Assembly: GCA_020073565.1 (NCBI GenBank)
Contig: JAIQEY010000044.1
Location: forward strand, 1 to 46,265
Direction: 5' to 3'
Source: Terriglobia bacterium
GTDB lineage: Bacteria; Acidobacteriota; Terriglobia; Terriglobales; Acidobacteriaceae
DNA: 46,265 nucleotides
A model generated the notes under the pieces. It did not search any database. It was not told where the DNA came from and saw nothing but the letters and a program-made list of their open reading frames with translations. Below, piece by piece: positions 16,232-23,990 of this stretch; the first letter of the stretch is position 1; each line of letters begins with the position of its first letter. Both the position numbers and the translations under genes were made by a program.

Positions 16232-17251
16232 ATGCCTCGCCTGCGCAAGGTTTTCATTTTCGTCCCAGTTCTGTTGTTCCTGTTGGTGCTCCCTAACTGC
16301 GGTTCCGAACATTCGGCGGACGAATACTACGTTCTGGTCTCGGTCAACATTCAGATACCGTACTGGAAGGCGGCGGGCGCTGGGTTCTCCCAGGCTGCCT
16401 CGCAACTCAAGGTGAAGACTGATTTTCTCGGGCCGGATGAATTCGACCCCAAGGCTGAGAAAGAAGCGTTTGACAAAGCGGTGAGCAAGAAGGCCACCGG
16501 CATCCTGGTGTCCGCGGCCGATGCCAAGCTGCTGAAGGACAGCATCGACAGCGCGATTGCGGCGGGAATTCCCGTGATCACCGTCGATTCCGACGCTCCT
16601 GAAAGCAAGCGCCTGTTTTCCATTGGAACAAACAACTATCAAGCCGGAATGGCCGGGGGCCAGCGGCTGGCGACGGAACTCAAGGGGAAGGGGAATGTGG
16701 TGGTGTTCACCATGCCGGGGCAAGCCAACATGGCGGACCGGCTGCTTGGCTACCGCGCCGCGCTGGCTGGCAGCCCCCAGATCAAGATTACCCGCGTGGT
16801 CGATATTGCGGGCGATCCCAGAATCGTTTTCGATACCACGACGGAAATCCTGGGCAAGGAAGCCAAGGCAAAAGACCAGAAAGATAAAGTCGATGGGTTC
16901 GTGTGCCTCGATGCGCTGGGCGGAAAAGAAGTCGCCACTGTCCTGAGCCAGAACAAAGTGATCGACAAGGTCATCGTCGCGATGGACACCGATCCCGACA
17001 CGCTGGAGTTCATCCGCAAGGGAGTAATCGCGGCCACCATCTCACAGAAGCCCTACACCATGACCTATGTCGGCCTCAGGATGCTGGACGGCTACTATCA
17101 CCATAAGCTGAGCTCGCTCACCGCCGACTGGTCGAAGGATAGCTTTGCTCCCGTACCGGCCTTCGTCGATACCGGTTCGTCGGTCGTAGATAAGAGCAAC
17201 GTGGAGAGCTTCCTCCAGGAAAAGCAGACGGCGACGGGCGGGCAGAAGTAG
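16232..17251 (+). CDS. Sugar-type ABC substrate-binding protein (orphan)
   Basis: From the ATG at 16232 (AAGGAGG 6 bases before) the product has 339 residues. It belongs to the periplasmic binding protein type 1 (ribose/galactose) family. A hydrophobic leader ends LLVLPNC, a weak lipobox, so it may be a lipoprotein. The core has VLVSVNIQIPYWKAAGAGF, GILVSAADAKLLKDSIDSAI, AGIPVITVDSDAPESKRLF, IGTNNYQAGMAGGQRLA and later DGFVCLDALGGKEVATVL. No permease or ATPase lies nearby; the adjacent MlaFE pair is of another class. The ligand could be a sugar or autoinducer-like molecule, or it might act as a sensor. Confidence 0.86.
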   Translation: MPRLRKVFIFVPVLLFLLVLPNCGSEHSADEYYVLVSVNIQIPYWKAAGAGFSQAASQLKVKTDFLGPDEFDPKAEKEAFDKAVSKKATGILVSAADAKLLKDSIDSAIAAGIPVITVDSDAPESKRLFSIGTNNYQAGMAGGQRLATELKGKGNVVVFTMPGQANMADRLLGYRAALAGSPQIKITRVVDIAGDPRIVFDTTTEILGKEAKAKDQKDKVDGFVCLDALGGKEVATVLSQNKVIDKVIVAMDTDPDTLEFIRKGVIAATISQKPYTMTYVGLRMLDGYYHHKLSSLTADWSKDSFAPVPAFVDTGSSVVDKSNVESFLQEKQTATGGQK

Positions 17252-17292
17252 CATAGCCAGCGCGGAGAATCTCCCACGGTTCGTTTAAAGGG

Positions 17293-17358
17293 GTAGGGGT
17301 CCTTCGACTCCGCTGGACGACTCGCTTCGCTCCTCGTCCGGCTTCGCTCAGGATGACA
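17293..17358 (-). repeat. Dispersed palindromic repeat, family A, copy 2
   Basis: Read on the minus strand it starts TGTCATCCTGAGCGAAGC and ends AGTCGAAGGACCCCTAC, the same ends as 4254-4317, but the centre is a different imperfect stem (ggacga / tcgtcc). It lies 8 bases beyond the stop of the MlaF-like gene. Confidence 0.88.
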
Positions 17359-17365
17359 CGGCTGT

Positions 17366-18211
17366 TTAGGAAATATATTCGCGAATGTAGGCGTCGCGTG
17401 ACGTCGCCAGATGATGGGCGTCACCGTCGAAGATGACCTTGCCGTCGCGCAGAATCAGGAAGCTCATCGGAACGTTGCAAAGCTGGCCTTTGGGGAGTGC
17501 GACCATCTGGTTCGTGTCCTTGTCGAACTCGTGGGTCGCCATGGTGAACGCGTCCTGCAGGCGGTGGGTCACCAGGAGGGCGCTGGTTTTGTAAACATCG
17601 CGCTGCTTCATGATTAATTCGACGATGGTGTTTGAGGTTACCGGATCCAGACCGCCGGTGGGCGAGTCGTAGAGGATTACCTCGGGCTGGGTAATAATGG
17701 CCCGCGCGATGGCTACCCTGCGGCGCATTCCGCCCGACAGTTCGGACGGAGACATATCCATCGTCTGTTCCAGTTCCACAAAGCGCAGAGCTTCTCGCAC
17801 CCGGCGCTCAATTTCTTCCTCCGAGATGCCCTCCTCCATCAGCCGGAACGCCACGTTCTCGCGTACTTTTAGCGAATCAAACAGCGCGCTTTCCTGAAAC
17901 ACAATCCCCACGCGACGGCGGAGCTCGAACAGTGCCTGTTCCGACATGCGAGTAACTTCTTCGCCCAGCAGAAGGATCCGCCCGCTATCGGGCGGCAGCA
18001 GTCCCAGGGTGAGCTTCAGAATCGTGCTCTTGCCCGATCCCGCGACCCCGAACAAGGCCTTGGTTTCGCCGCGTGGCAGGTCAAAGGAAACGCCGTCGAG
18101 CACAACATTTTCTTCGAAGGCAATCGATACGTTGTCGAAGACGATGGCGGGTGCGGAAGAATCGCTTTGGGCGACGGTTCGACTGTCGACGGGCAGAGTG
18201 GGAGCAGCCAT
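17366..18211 (-). CDS. mlaF: MlaF-like ABC ATPase with altered Walker B
   Basis: The 281-residue protein is the ATPase of a lipid-transport (Mla/Mce) ABC system. Walker A is GVAGSGKST (55-63), the Q-loop lies in GIVFQESALFDSL, the signature is LSGGMRRRVAIARA (158 on) and the H-loop is THRLQD with His216. Walker B reads VILYDSPTGGLDP: the catalytic Glu that normally follows the Asp is a Ser (183). The codon is tcg, so no single-base error would give Glu. It starts 3 bases after the permease stop, in one operon. A typical system would continue with an MlaD/Mce protein, but none follows. Confidence 0.9.
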   Translation of the reverse strand: MAAPTLPVDSRTVAQSDSSAPAIVFDNVSIAFEENVVLDGVSFDLPRGETKALFGVAGSGKSTILKLTLGLLPPDSGRILLLGEEVTRMSEQALFELRRRVGIVFQESALFDSLKVRENVAFRLMEEGISEEEIERRVREALRFVELEQTMDMSPSELSGGMRRRVAIARAIITQPEVILYDSPTGGLDPVTSNTIVELIMKQRDVYKTSALLVTHRLQDAFTMATHEFDKDTNQMVALPKGQLCNVPMSFLILRDGKVIFDGDAHHLATSRDAYIREYIS

Positions 18212-18214
18212 CGT

Positions 18215-19009
18215 CTACCTGTAACCAAACACCGCGAAGATCAGCTTGGTGACGAAGAAATCCACCACCAGAATGAGTACCGAGGATGCGACCACTGCCT
18301 GGGTCGTAGAGCGTCCCACACCCTGCGTGCCGCCGCGGGTCGACATGCCGTAGTAACAGCCCACGGTGGAGATGATGAACCCGAACAGCACCGGCTTGAC
18401 CAGTCCGGTAAAGACGTCTCGGAAGACCAGAATCTGCCAGGACGAAGTCCAATACTGGTTGGAGTCGAGGCCAAACAGCAGGTGCGCGACGGCCCAGCCC
18501 CCGATCAAGCCTAGCAAGTCGGCGATGATGGTCAGGAAAAACAGCATAAAGCAGGTGGCGCCGACGCGCGGCGTGACCAGCTTCTTGCTGGGGTCGGTGC
18601 CCAGGGCGCGCATGGCGTCAATCTGCTCGGTCACGATCATCGAGCCCAGTTCGCTGGCCATGCCGGACGCGTTCCGGCCCGCCACCATCAGTCCGGTAAT
18701 GAGCGGACCCAGTTCGGTGACCATGCCCAGCGACACGAGTTGGCCGATGAGTGTGATGCCGCCAAATCTCTGCAACGTGTTGGCCGAGTTCAGCGCCAGC
18801 AGCGCGCCGATGGAGAGGCCCGTGAGCACTACGATGGGCAGGGAACCGAAGCCGATCAGGTCAGCCTGTTGCAGCATGTCGCCCATGTAGAGCGGCCGGC
18901 GGAAAATGTTGGCCAGGGATTGGGCCGCCAGCAGGGTGTATTCCTGAACCGCCCGAACGGTGCCCTTGGCAACTTCAAAGGGCGAGATCAGTTCGAGTTC
19001 GAGGGCCAT
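18215..19009 (-). CDS. mlaE: MlaE-like ABC permease
   Basis: The 264-residue membrane protein is an MlaE-family permease for lipid transport across the inner membrane. Family marks include GFGSLPIVVLTGLSIGALLA, TELGPLITGLMVAGRNASGM, ASELGSMIVTEQIDAMRALG with the conserved EQIDAL-like helix, and GVGRSTTQAVVASS near the C-terminus. About five membrane spans are seen. The ATG at 19009 heads the operon with the ATPase gene. MlaD, MlaC and MlaB genes are absent from the window, so partners must be elsewhere. Confidence 0.92.
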   Translation of the reverse strand: MALELELISPFEVAKGTVRAVQEYTLLAAQSLANIFRRPLYMGDMLQQADLIGFGSLPIVVLTGLSIGALLALNSANTLQRFGGITLIGQLVSLGMVTELGPLITGLMVAGRNASGMASELGSMIVTEQIDAMRALGTDPSKKLVTPRVGATCFMLFFLTIIADLLGLIGGWAVAHLLFGLDSNQYWTSSWQILVFRDVFTGLVKPVLFGFIISTVGCYYGMSTRGGTQGVGRSTTQAVVASSVLILVVDFFVTKLIFAVFGYR

Positions 19010-19260
19010 GGCCTGTTCCAGAAACTATAACAGAGCAGAAAAGTGGCTACCGGTCATCCGATCAAAGTTCCTCTTTCCTGGATTCAACTCACAGGGGCGC
19101 ATTACGACCGTAATACCCCTCAGTAATGTCCCATTGTGACGCATGTCCTTCGCTGGGCACTGGACTTCTCTTGATACTGATTGAAGAGAACGCGCCCATC
19201 ATTTTATCTCGGAGCGCCGAATGGGCTGCGCGGAACGACATTTTACGGGGGCCTCTTATC

Positions 19261-22200
19261 ATGAGTCGTCTGAAGCATCAATCATCTGGGTTTACGCTGA
19301 TCGCATCCTTGCTGCTGTTGCTGCTGTTGTCGGGCATGGCGATCGGCCTAATGATGATGGTGACCACGGAAACGAAAGTTGGTGGAACGAACCTGGAGAA
19401 TAACACTGCCTACCACGCGGCCGAGGGCGGCATTGAAAAGATGAGCGCGGACCTGGCGGCGACGTTTCAGAACGCGCAGTCGCCCACCGCCCGCCAGATC
19501 TGCGATCTGGGAAATCTGCGGCCGAATATGACTGGCGTGACATGGATGGACTACTCGATGACGCCGGCATCGGGCTGTTCCAGTGCGCTGACCGCGCATT
19601 TCGGCCAGATAAGTGCGGGGCCGAACCAGGGTTTATGGGCGCAGATCATCCCGGTTACGATGCTGGCCACGGCGGCCGAGCCGGGCGGTCAAGAAGTCAG
19701 CATGGTACGGCAGGCGCAGGTCGCGCTCATTCCGGTGTTCCAGTTCGGAGTGTTCTCCGATAGCGATCTGGGTTTCTATAGCAGCCCGGACCTGGACTTT
19801 GCGGGACGCGTCCACACCAACGGTGACTTGTACCTGGGCGTGGCGAACTGCTGTGAGCTGAAGTTTCACGACAAATTGAGCGCCTATGGCAACGTAGTGC
19901 GCAGGGTGCTTCCGAACGGGTTGGCGGCAAGTTCGTACAATGACACGGGCACGGTGTGGATTCCGACGGCGGGTCAAGGTTGTGACGGAACCCATCCGCC
20001 GCATTGCCGCGCGATCGCGCAGGACGAAGGCAGTGTGGCCGGGGCCGGAGGCAATCCGCCGCAATCGAGCCAGAACGCTGCCTGGCAGAGTATTTCCCTG
20101 TCGGCGGCCAACTACAACGGACTAATCATCGATGCCGACTATGGCCTGAGCAATTGCGGCGCCAGCGGCACCGCCAAGTGCGGAACGGGGGCGAAGAAGC
20201 TGGCTATGCCGTTCGTGAACGGAACGACGCACCCTTACGAACTCATTCGCCGGCCACCCGCGGGAGAATCGTCTACTTCGGTCCTGGGGCAGTCGCGCGA
20301 ATACAATATGGCGCAGATTCGCGTGCTGCTGTCGGACGATCCGGCGGACCTGCCGGGGGGCGCGGCCAGCGCGAACAACGTCCGGCTGGCGAACGTCGTA
20401 GATGCCACCAATCCGAGCAATCCCTACGGGATTGTTACCTCGCTGCCCACCGGCTTACCCGCGCCGCCAGCTGGATCTTCGTATGTGACATACTTCGCGG
20501 CCGCCTCCAACGCGATCCCGCTGCCCAGTACCTGCGCGGGCACGACCTGTAACGCGGACTGGCCGTCGGCTCCCGCTACGCCCGCGGCAGGCGCCCAGAC
20601 ACTGGTGCCCACTGGGCCGCCCGCTGCGCCCACCTACGCGAATAACGGAACCCCGGCGATTAGCCTGTGCCCGCCGAACGATGTGTTTGATGCGACAAAA
20701 GTACCTTACTCGCCCGCCCTTCCTGCCAATTGTCCAATGACGGGCGCGTATCCCTATTACTCTCCACCGAATGAAGCCGCGCCTTCCAATTCCAGCAGCT
20801 CAAGCAAGTGGAACCTGATCGATGGCTACCTGAGTGTGCAATACAAGAACTCCTCCGGGAACTGGAATGACGCGACGATGGAGTGGCTGCAGTTGGGATT
20901 TGCCCGAGGCCTGGCCGCGCCTAAAGCTCCCGGAGGGAGTAGCCCTCCGGCTGCTGAGAGCAACACCGTGAACCCGGACGCCATTCTTCTGGTTCAGGCA
21001 CCTGCAGACCGAAACGGCGACAATACCTTAAGCAAGGTCGGGACCGCCCCGAGTTGCTCCGCCCGTAAATCTGTCAGTGGCACGTCGTACTGCAAAACAT
21101 GGACTCCAGGCGCGCCGCCGGAGGTTGCAACGGATGCCGTCTCGAGTGATTGGCGGTTTGCTACATACAACTCTGCTGCCCCGCCGGCTACGCAGAGCAT
21201 CACCCAGTACAACTGGTATCCGATCAACTTCTACGATGCGCGTGAAGGCGAACCTCGCGATACGGACTGGAATAACAACAGCTGCACGGCTAACGGTGTG
21301 ATGAACGCCGTGGAAATCGATGTAGGCAATTTAAAGAGATGGCTGGCGGGTCAGACAGGCACGAATGGCCGCAATGTGGACTACGTGGCCCAGAACGGCT
21401 ACGTGCTGTATTTCTCGGATCGGCGGGGAATGCTGCCGAATCCGAACGCCCCTTACTCGGGCACAATGAAGAGCGGAGACTCGGGGTTGGAAGACGTCGT
21501 CAACGCCGGCAGCGACGTGGGTACGCCCAACGGCACACTGCAGGCAGCCGCAAACGGCCAACCGTTTTCTCCCGAAGACGTCAATCAGAACACGTTGATG
21601 GACAATTTCGGAGCCGCGAATCTTGGACTAGGTTTCTACAATGGTGCGACCAACATTAACGGCCAGATCATCGGAGACACACCGGATAATCCTTACAGTC
21701 ATCGCATTACAAGCTGCAGCACCACGGCGCGCAAGAACTGGGTGAGTGGAGCGCGCCACGTCCTCAAGTTGGTCGATGGCGCACTCGGCAACGTGCCACT
21801 GAGGACGGACACCGGGAACGTGAATACGGGTGGATTTACGGTGGCGTCGGAGAATCCGGTGTACATCCAAGGGAACTACAACAGCGCAGCTCCTCCCACC
21901 GATACTTTCTGGAGCAGCGGGACGGACGTTGCCGGACATGCGGCGACCGGCATCATCGCGGATGCTGTCACGGTTCTCTCGAACAGCTGGGATGACCGGT
22001 GCAGCCTGCTCGGCTGCAATGGCAGCACCGATCTTACGAAGGCGAGATTAACTCGGAAAGCCAGCACCACCTACTACCGAGTGGCCATCGCCGGTGGCAA
22101 GAATATGAACTTCCCCTTCCCGGCGTGGACGGACGCCACCGACTACGGGTTCGGCACCGACGGAGGGGTGCACAATTTCCTCCGCTTCCTGGAAGACTGG

Positions 22201-22434
22201 CAGAACACCAATTCAACCCTGAATTATGCCGGCTCGCTGGTGAGCCTGTATTACGCAACCTACAACACCGGGTTGTTCAAATGCTGTACGTACTCGGTTT
22301 ATGAGCCACCAGTCCGCAACTACATTTTTGACCAGGACTTCTCTAATCCATCCGGACTGCCGCCCGGAACGCCGCTATTCCGCGACGTCGACAGTCTCGG
22401 GTACCGTCAACTGTTCACGCCTCGCACAAACTAG
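19261..22434 (+). CDS. Giant PilX-like type IV pilin-class protein
   Basis: Starting at the ATG at 19261 the product has 1057 residues. The N-terminus has SGFTLIASLLLLLLLSGMA, a prepilin cleavage site (G|FTLIA) followed by a hydrophobic helix, as in PilX N-terminal domains. Position 5 of the mature protein is Ala, not the usual Glu. TAYHAAEGGIEKMSADLA is typical of PilX/PilW-type proteins, and the region at about 195-215 (VFSDSDLGFYSSPDLDFAG) starts the large extracellular part. The remainder is rich in Gly, Ala, Asn, Thr, with many Cys. No pilV, pilW or pilY1 lies next to it. The longer open frame from 19126 is not preferred. Confidence 0.82.
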   Translation: MSRLKHQSSGFTLIASLLLLLLLSGMAIGLMMMVTTETKVGGTNLENNTAYHAAEGGIEKMSADLAATFQNAQSPTARQICDLGNLRPNMTGVTWMDYSMTPASGCSSALTAHFGQISAGPNQGLWAQIIPVTMLATAAEPGGQEVSMVRQAQVALIPVFQFGVFSDSDLGFYSSPDLDFAGRVHTNGDLYLGVANCCELKFHDKLSAYGNVVRRVLPNGLAASSYNDTGTVWIPTAGQGCDGTHPPHCRAIAQDEGSVAGAGGNPPQSSQNAAWQSISLSAANYNGLIIDADYGLSNCGASGTAKCGTGAKKLAMPFVNGTTHPYELIRRPPAGESSTSVLGQSREYNMAQIRVLLSDDPADLPGGAASANNVRLANVVDATNPSNPYGIVTSLPTGLPAPPAGSSYVTYFAAASNAIPLPSTCAGTTCNADWPSAPATPAAGAQTLVPTGPPAAPTYANNGTPAISLCPPNDVFDATKVPYSPALPANCPMTGAYPYYSPPNEAAPSNSSSSSKWNLIDGYLSVQYKNSSGNWNDATMEWLQLGFARGLAAPKAPGGSSPPAAESNTVNPDAILLVQAPADRNGDNTLSKVGTAPSCSARKSVSGTSYCKTWTPGAPPEVATDAVSSDWRFATYNSAAPPATQSITQYNWYPINFYDAREGEPRDTDWNNNSCTANGVMNAVEIDVGNLKRWLAGQTGTNGRNVDYVAQNGYVLYFSDRRGMLPNPNAPYSGTMKSGDSGLEDVVNAGSDVGTPNGTLQAAANGQPFSPEDVNQNTLMDNFGAANLGLGFYNGATNINGQIIGDTPDNPYSHRITSCSTTARKNWVSGARHVLKLVDGALGNVPLRTDTGNVNTGGFTVASENPVYIQGNYNSAAPPTDTFWSSGTDVAGHAATGIIADAVTVLSNSWDDRCSLLGCNGSTDLTKARLTRKASTTYYRVAIAGGKNMNFPFPAWTDATDYGFGTDGGVHNFLRFLEDWQNTNSTLNYAGSLVSLYYATYNTGLFKCCTYSVYEPPVRNYIFDQDFSNPSGLPPGTPLFRDVDSLGYRQLFTPRTN

Positions 22435-22458
22435 ACGTTAACCCAACTAACCCAAGTA

Positions 22459-22488
22459 GCCCCGATCCGCCAGGATCGGGGCATTTGC
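22459..22488 (+). terminator. Probable terminator between the pilin-like gene and the regulator gene
   Basis: Perfect 10-bp stem gccccgatcc / ggatcggggc with a gcca loop, 25 bases after the pilin stop. The following attt is a weak T run; the hairpin may serve both converging genes. Confidence 0.65.
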
Positions 22489-22538
22489 TCTGCGGTGAAC
22501 GTTTGCGGCCACGGGCGATATCGGGTTCGTCAGTTGCT

Positions 22539-23990
22539 TTACTCGCGGTGGTTGTGGTTATTGCTCTTTTTCTTGATCTCGATATTCAGCCGTTTGATCT
22601 TCTGATTCAGGGTCGAAAGGGGCACGTGGAAACGTTCCGCCGCCTCAGTCTGATTCCAGCCGCACTTTTCCAGCATGTCGATGACGATGCGTCGCTCGCA
22701 ATCTTCCATGATGTCGAACAGGGAGGCGCCCGGATCCGCATCCAGGCGTGGAACCTGAGTACCACGGCCCACAATGTGGTCAGGCAGGAGGTCGACTCCC
22801 ACGTCGATGTCAGAAGAGAGAACCACGGCGCGCTCGATCACGTTCTCCAGTTCGCGAACGTTGCCCGGCCACGAGTAACTCACCAGTGGCCGCAGCGCTT
22901 CGGTGGTGATGCGGCGCTTGGGCCGTTCGTTCTCCTCGGAGTACTTCTTCAGGAAGTGCTCCACCAGCAGCGGAATGTCCTCCCGCCGCTGCCGTAGCGC
23001 AGGCAGTTCGATGGCGATCACGTTCAGACGGTAAAACAGATCTTCGCGGAACCGGCCTTCCCGCACCATTTGTCGAAGGTCCACGTTGGTGGCGGCGATG
23101 ATGCGAACATCGGCCTGGACCTCCTGCACTCCGCCCAGGTGCATGAACTTGCGGTCTTGCAGGACGCGCAGAATCTTGCTTTGCATGTCCAGGCCCATGG
23201 TGCCGATTTCATCCAGGAAAAGCGTGCCGCGATCAGCGACCTCGAATAGCCCTTTCTTGGAAGCAATCGCGCTCGTGAAGGCGCCTTTGACGTGCCCGAA
23301 GAGAGTCGACTCCAGCAGGTCGGGAGGCATGGACCCGGTGTTCACCGGCACGAACGACCGTTCGCGCCTGGGCGAATTCAGGTGAAGGGCCTTGGCGATC
23401 ACTTCTTTACCGGTTCCGCTTTCGCCTTGCAGCAACACGGTGGAGCGGCTCGGAGCCACCTGGGCAACGAGGTCGAAAATCTTCAGCATGGGCTCGCTCT
23501 TGCCCACGATGTTTTCAAAGTTGTAGCGCTGCTTGAGCGCGCGCTTCAGCTGAATGTTCTCTTCTTCCGCCTTGAAGCGGGCGACGGCCGCGCGCACGTC
23601 GGCCAGCAACTTTTCGTTGTCCCAGGGTTTCTGGATAAAGTTGGTGGCGCCGAACTGCATGGCCCGGACGGCGTTTTCGACGGTCCCATAGGCGGTGACC
23701 ATGATCACGGCCTGCTGCGCGTTCAGCAGTCGCATCTCGGCGAGCACATCCATGCCGCTCTTGTCGGGCAGGGCGAGGTCGAGCAGGACTACGTCGAAGG
23801 AGCGCTCCCCAATCATAGCCAGTCCCTCGCGGCCGCTCGCTGCGCTCGCTACCGCGTAGCCCTCGAGTTGCAGCAAAGTTTCCAGCGACTCCCGGATTTC
23901 TGCTTCGTCGTCAATAATGAGCACGCTGCCCACCGTTTCGGGTGCGTTCTCCGACAGGTTTCGGTGCGATACTACAGCGGCTTCAGACAT
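22539..23990 (-). CDS. NtrC-family sigma-54 response regulator
   Basis: The 483-residue protein has a receiver domain (20-140; SVLIIDDEAEIRE, phospho-acceptor Asp71 in VVLLDLALPD, Lys in IQKPWDNEKL). An AAA+ domain follows (155-400; Walker A GESGTGKEVIAKAL, Walker B GTLFLDEIG, RLNVIAIELPALRQRREDIP), then a Fis-type helix-turn-helix ending KSNNHNHRE. It activates sigma-54 promoters when phosphorylated. The sigma-54 contact loop is GAFTSA in place of GAFTGA. The ATG overlaps the kinase gene's last 8 bases, so both are one transcript with probable translational coupling. Targets are unknown; the facing PilX-like gene is a candidate. Confidence 0.93.
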   Translation of the reverse strand: MSEAAVVSHRNLSENAPETVGSVLIIDDEAEIRESLETLLQLEGYAVASAASGREGLAMIGERSFDVVLLDLALPDKSGMDVLAEMRLLNAQQAVIMVTAYGTVENAVRAMQFGATNFIQKPWDNEKLLADVRAAVARFKAEEENIQLKRALKQRYNFENIVGKSEPMLKIFDLVAQVAPSRSTVLLQGESGTGKEVIAKALHLNSPRRERSFVPVNTGSMPPDLLESTLFGHVKGAFTSAIASKKGLFEVADRGTLFLDEIGTMGLDMQSKILRVLQDRKFMHLGGVQEVQADVRIIAATNVDLRQMVREGRFREDLFYRLNVIAIELPALRQRREDIPLLVEHFLKKYSEENERPKRRITTEALRPLVSYSWPGNVRELENVIERAVVLSSDIDVGVDLLPDHIVGRGTQVPRLDADPGASLFDIMEDCERRIVIDMLEKCGWNQTEAAERFHVPLSTLNQKIKRLNIEIKKKSNNHNHRE

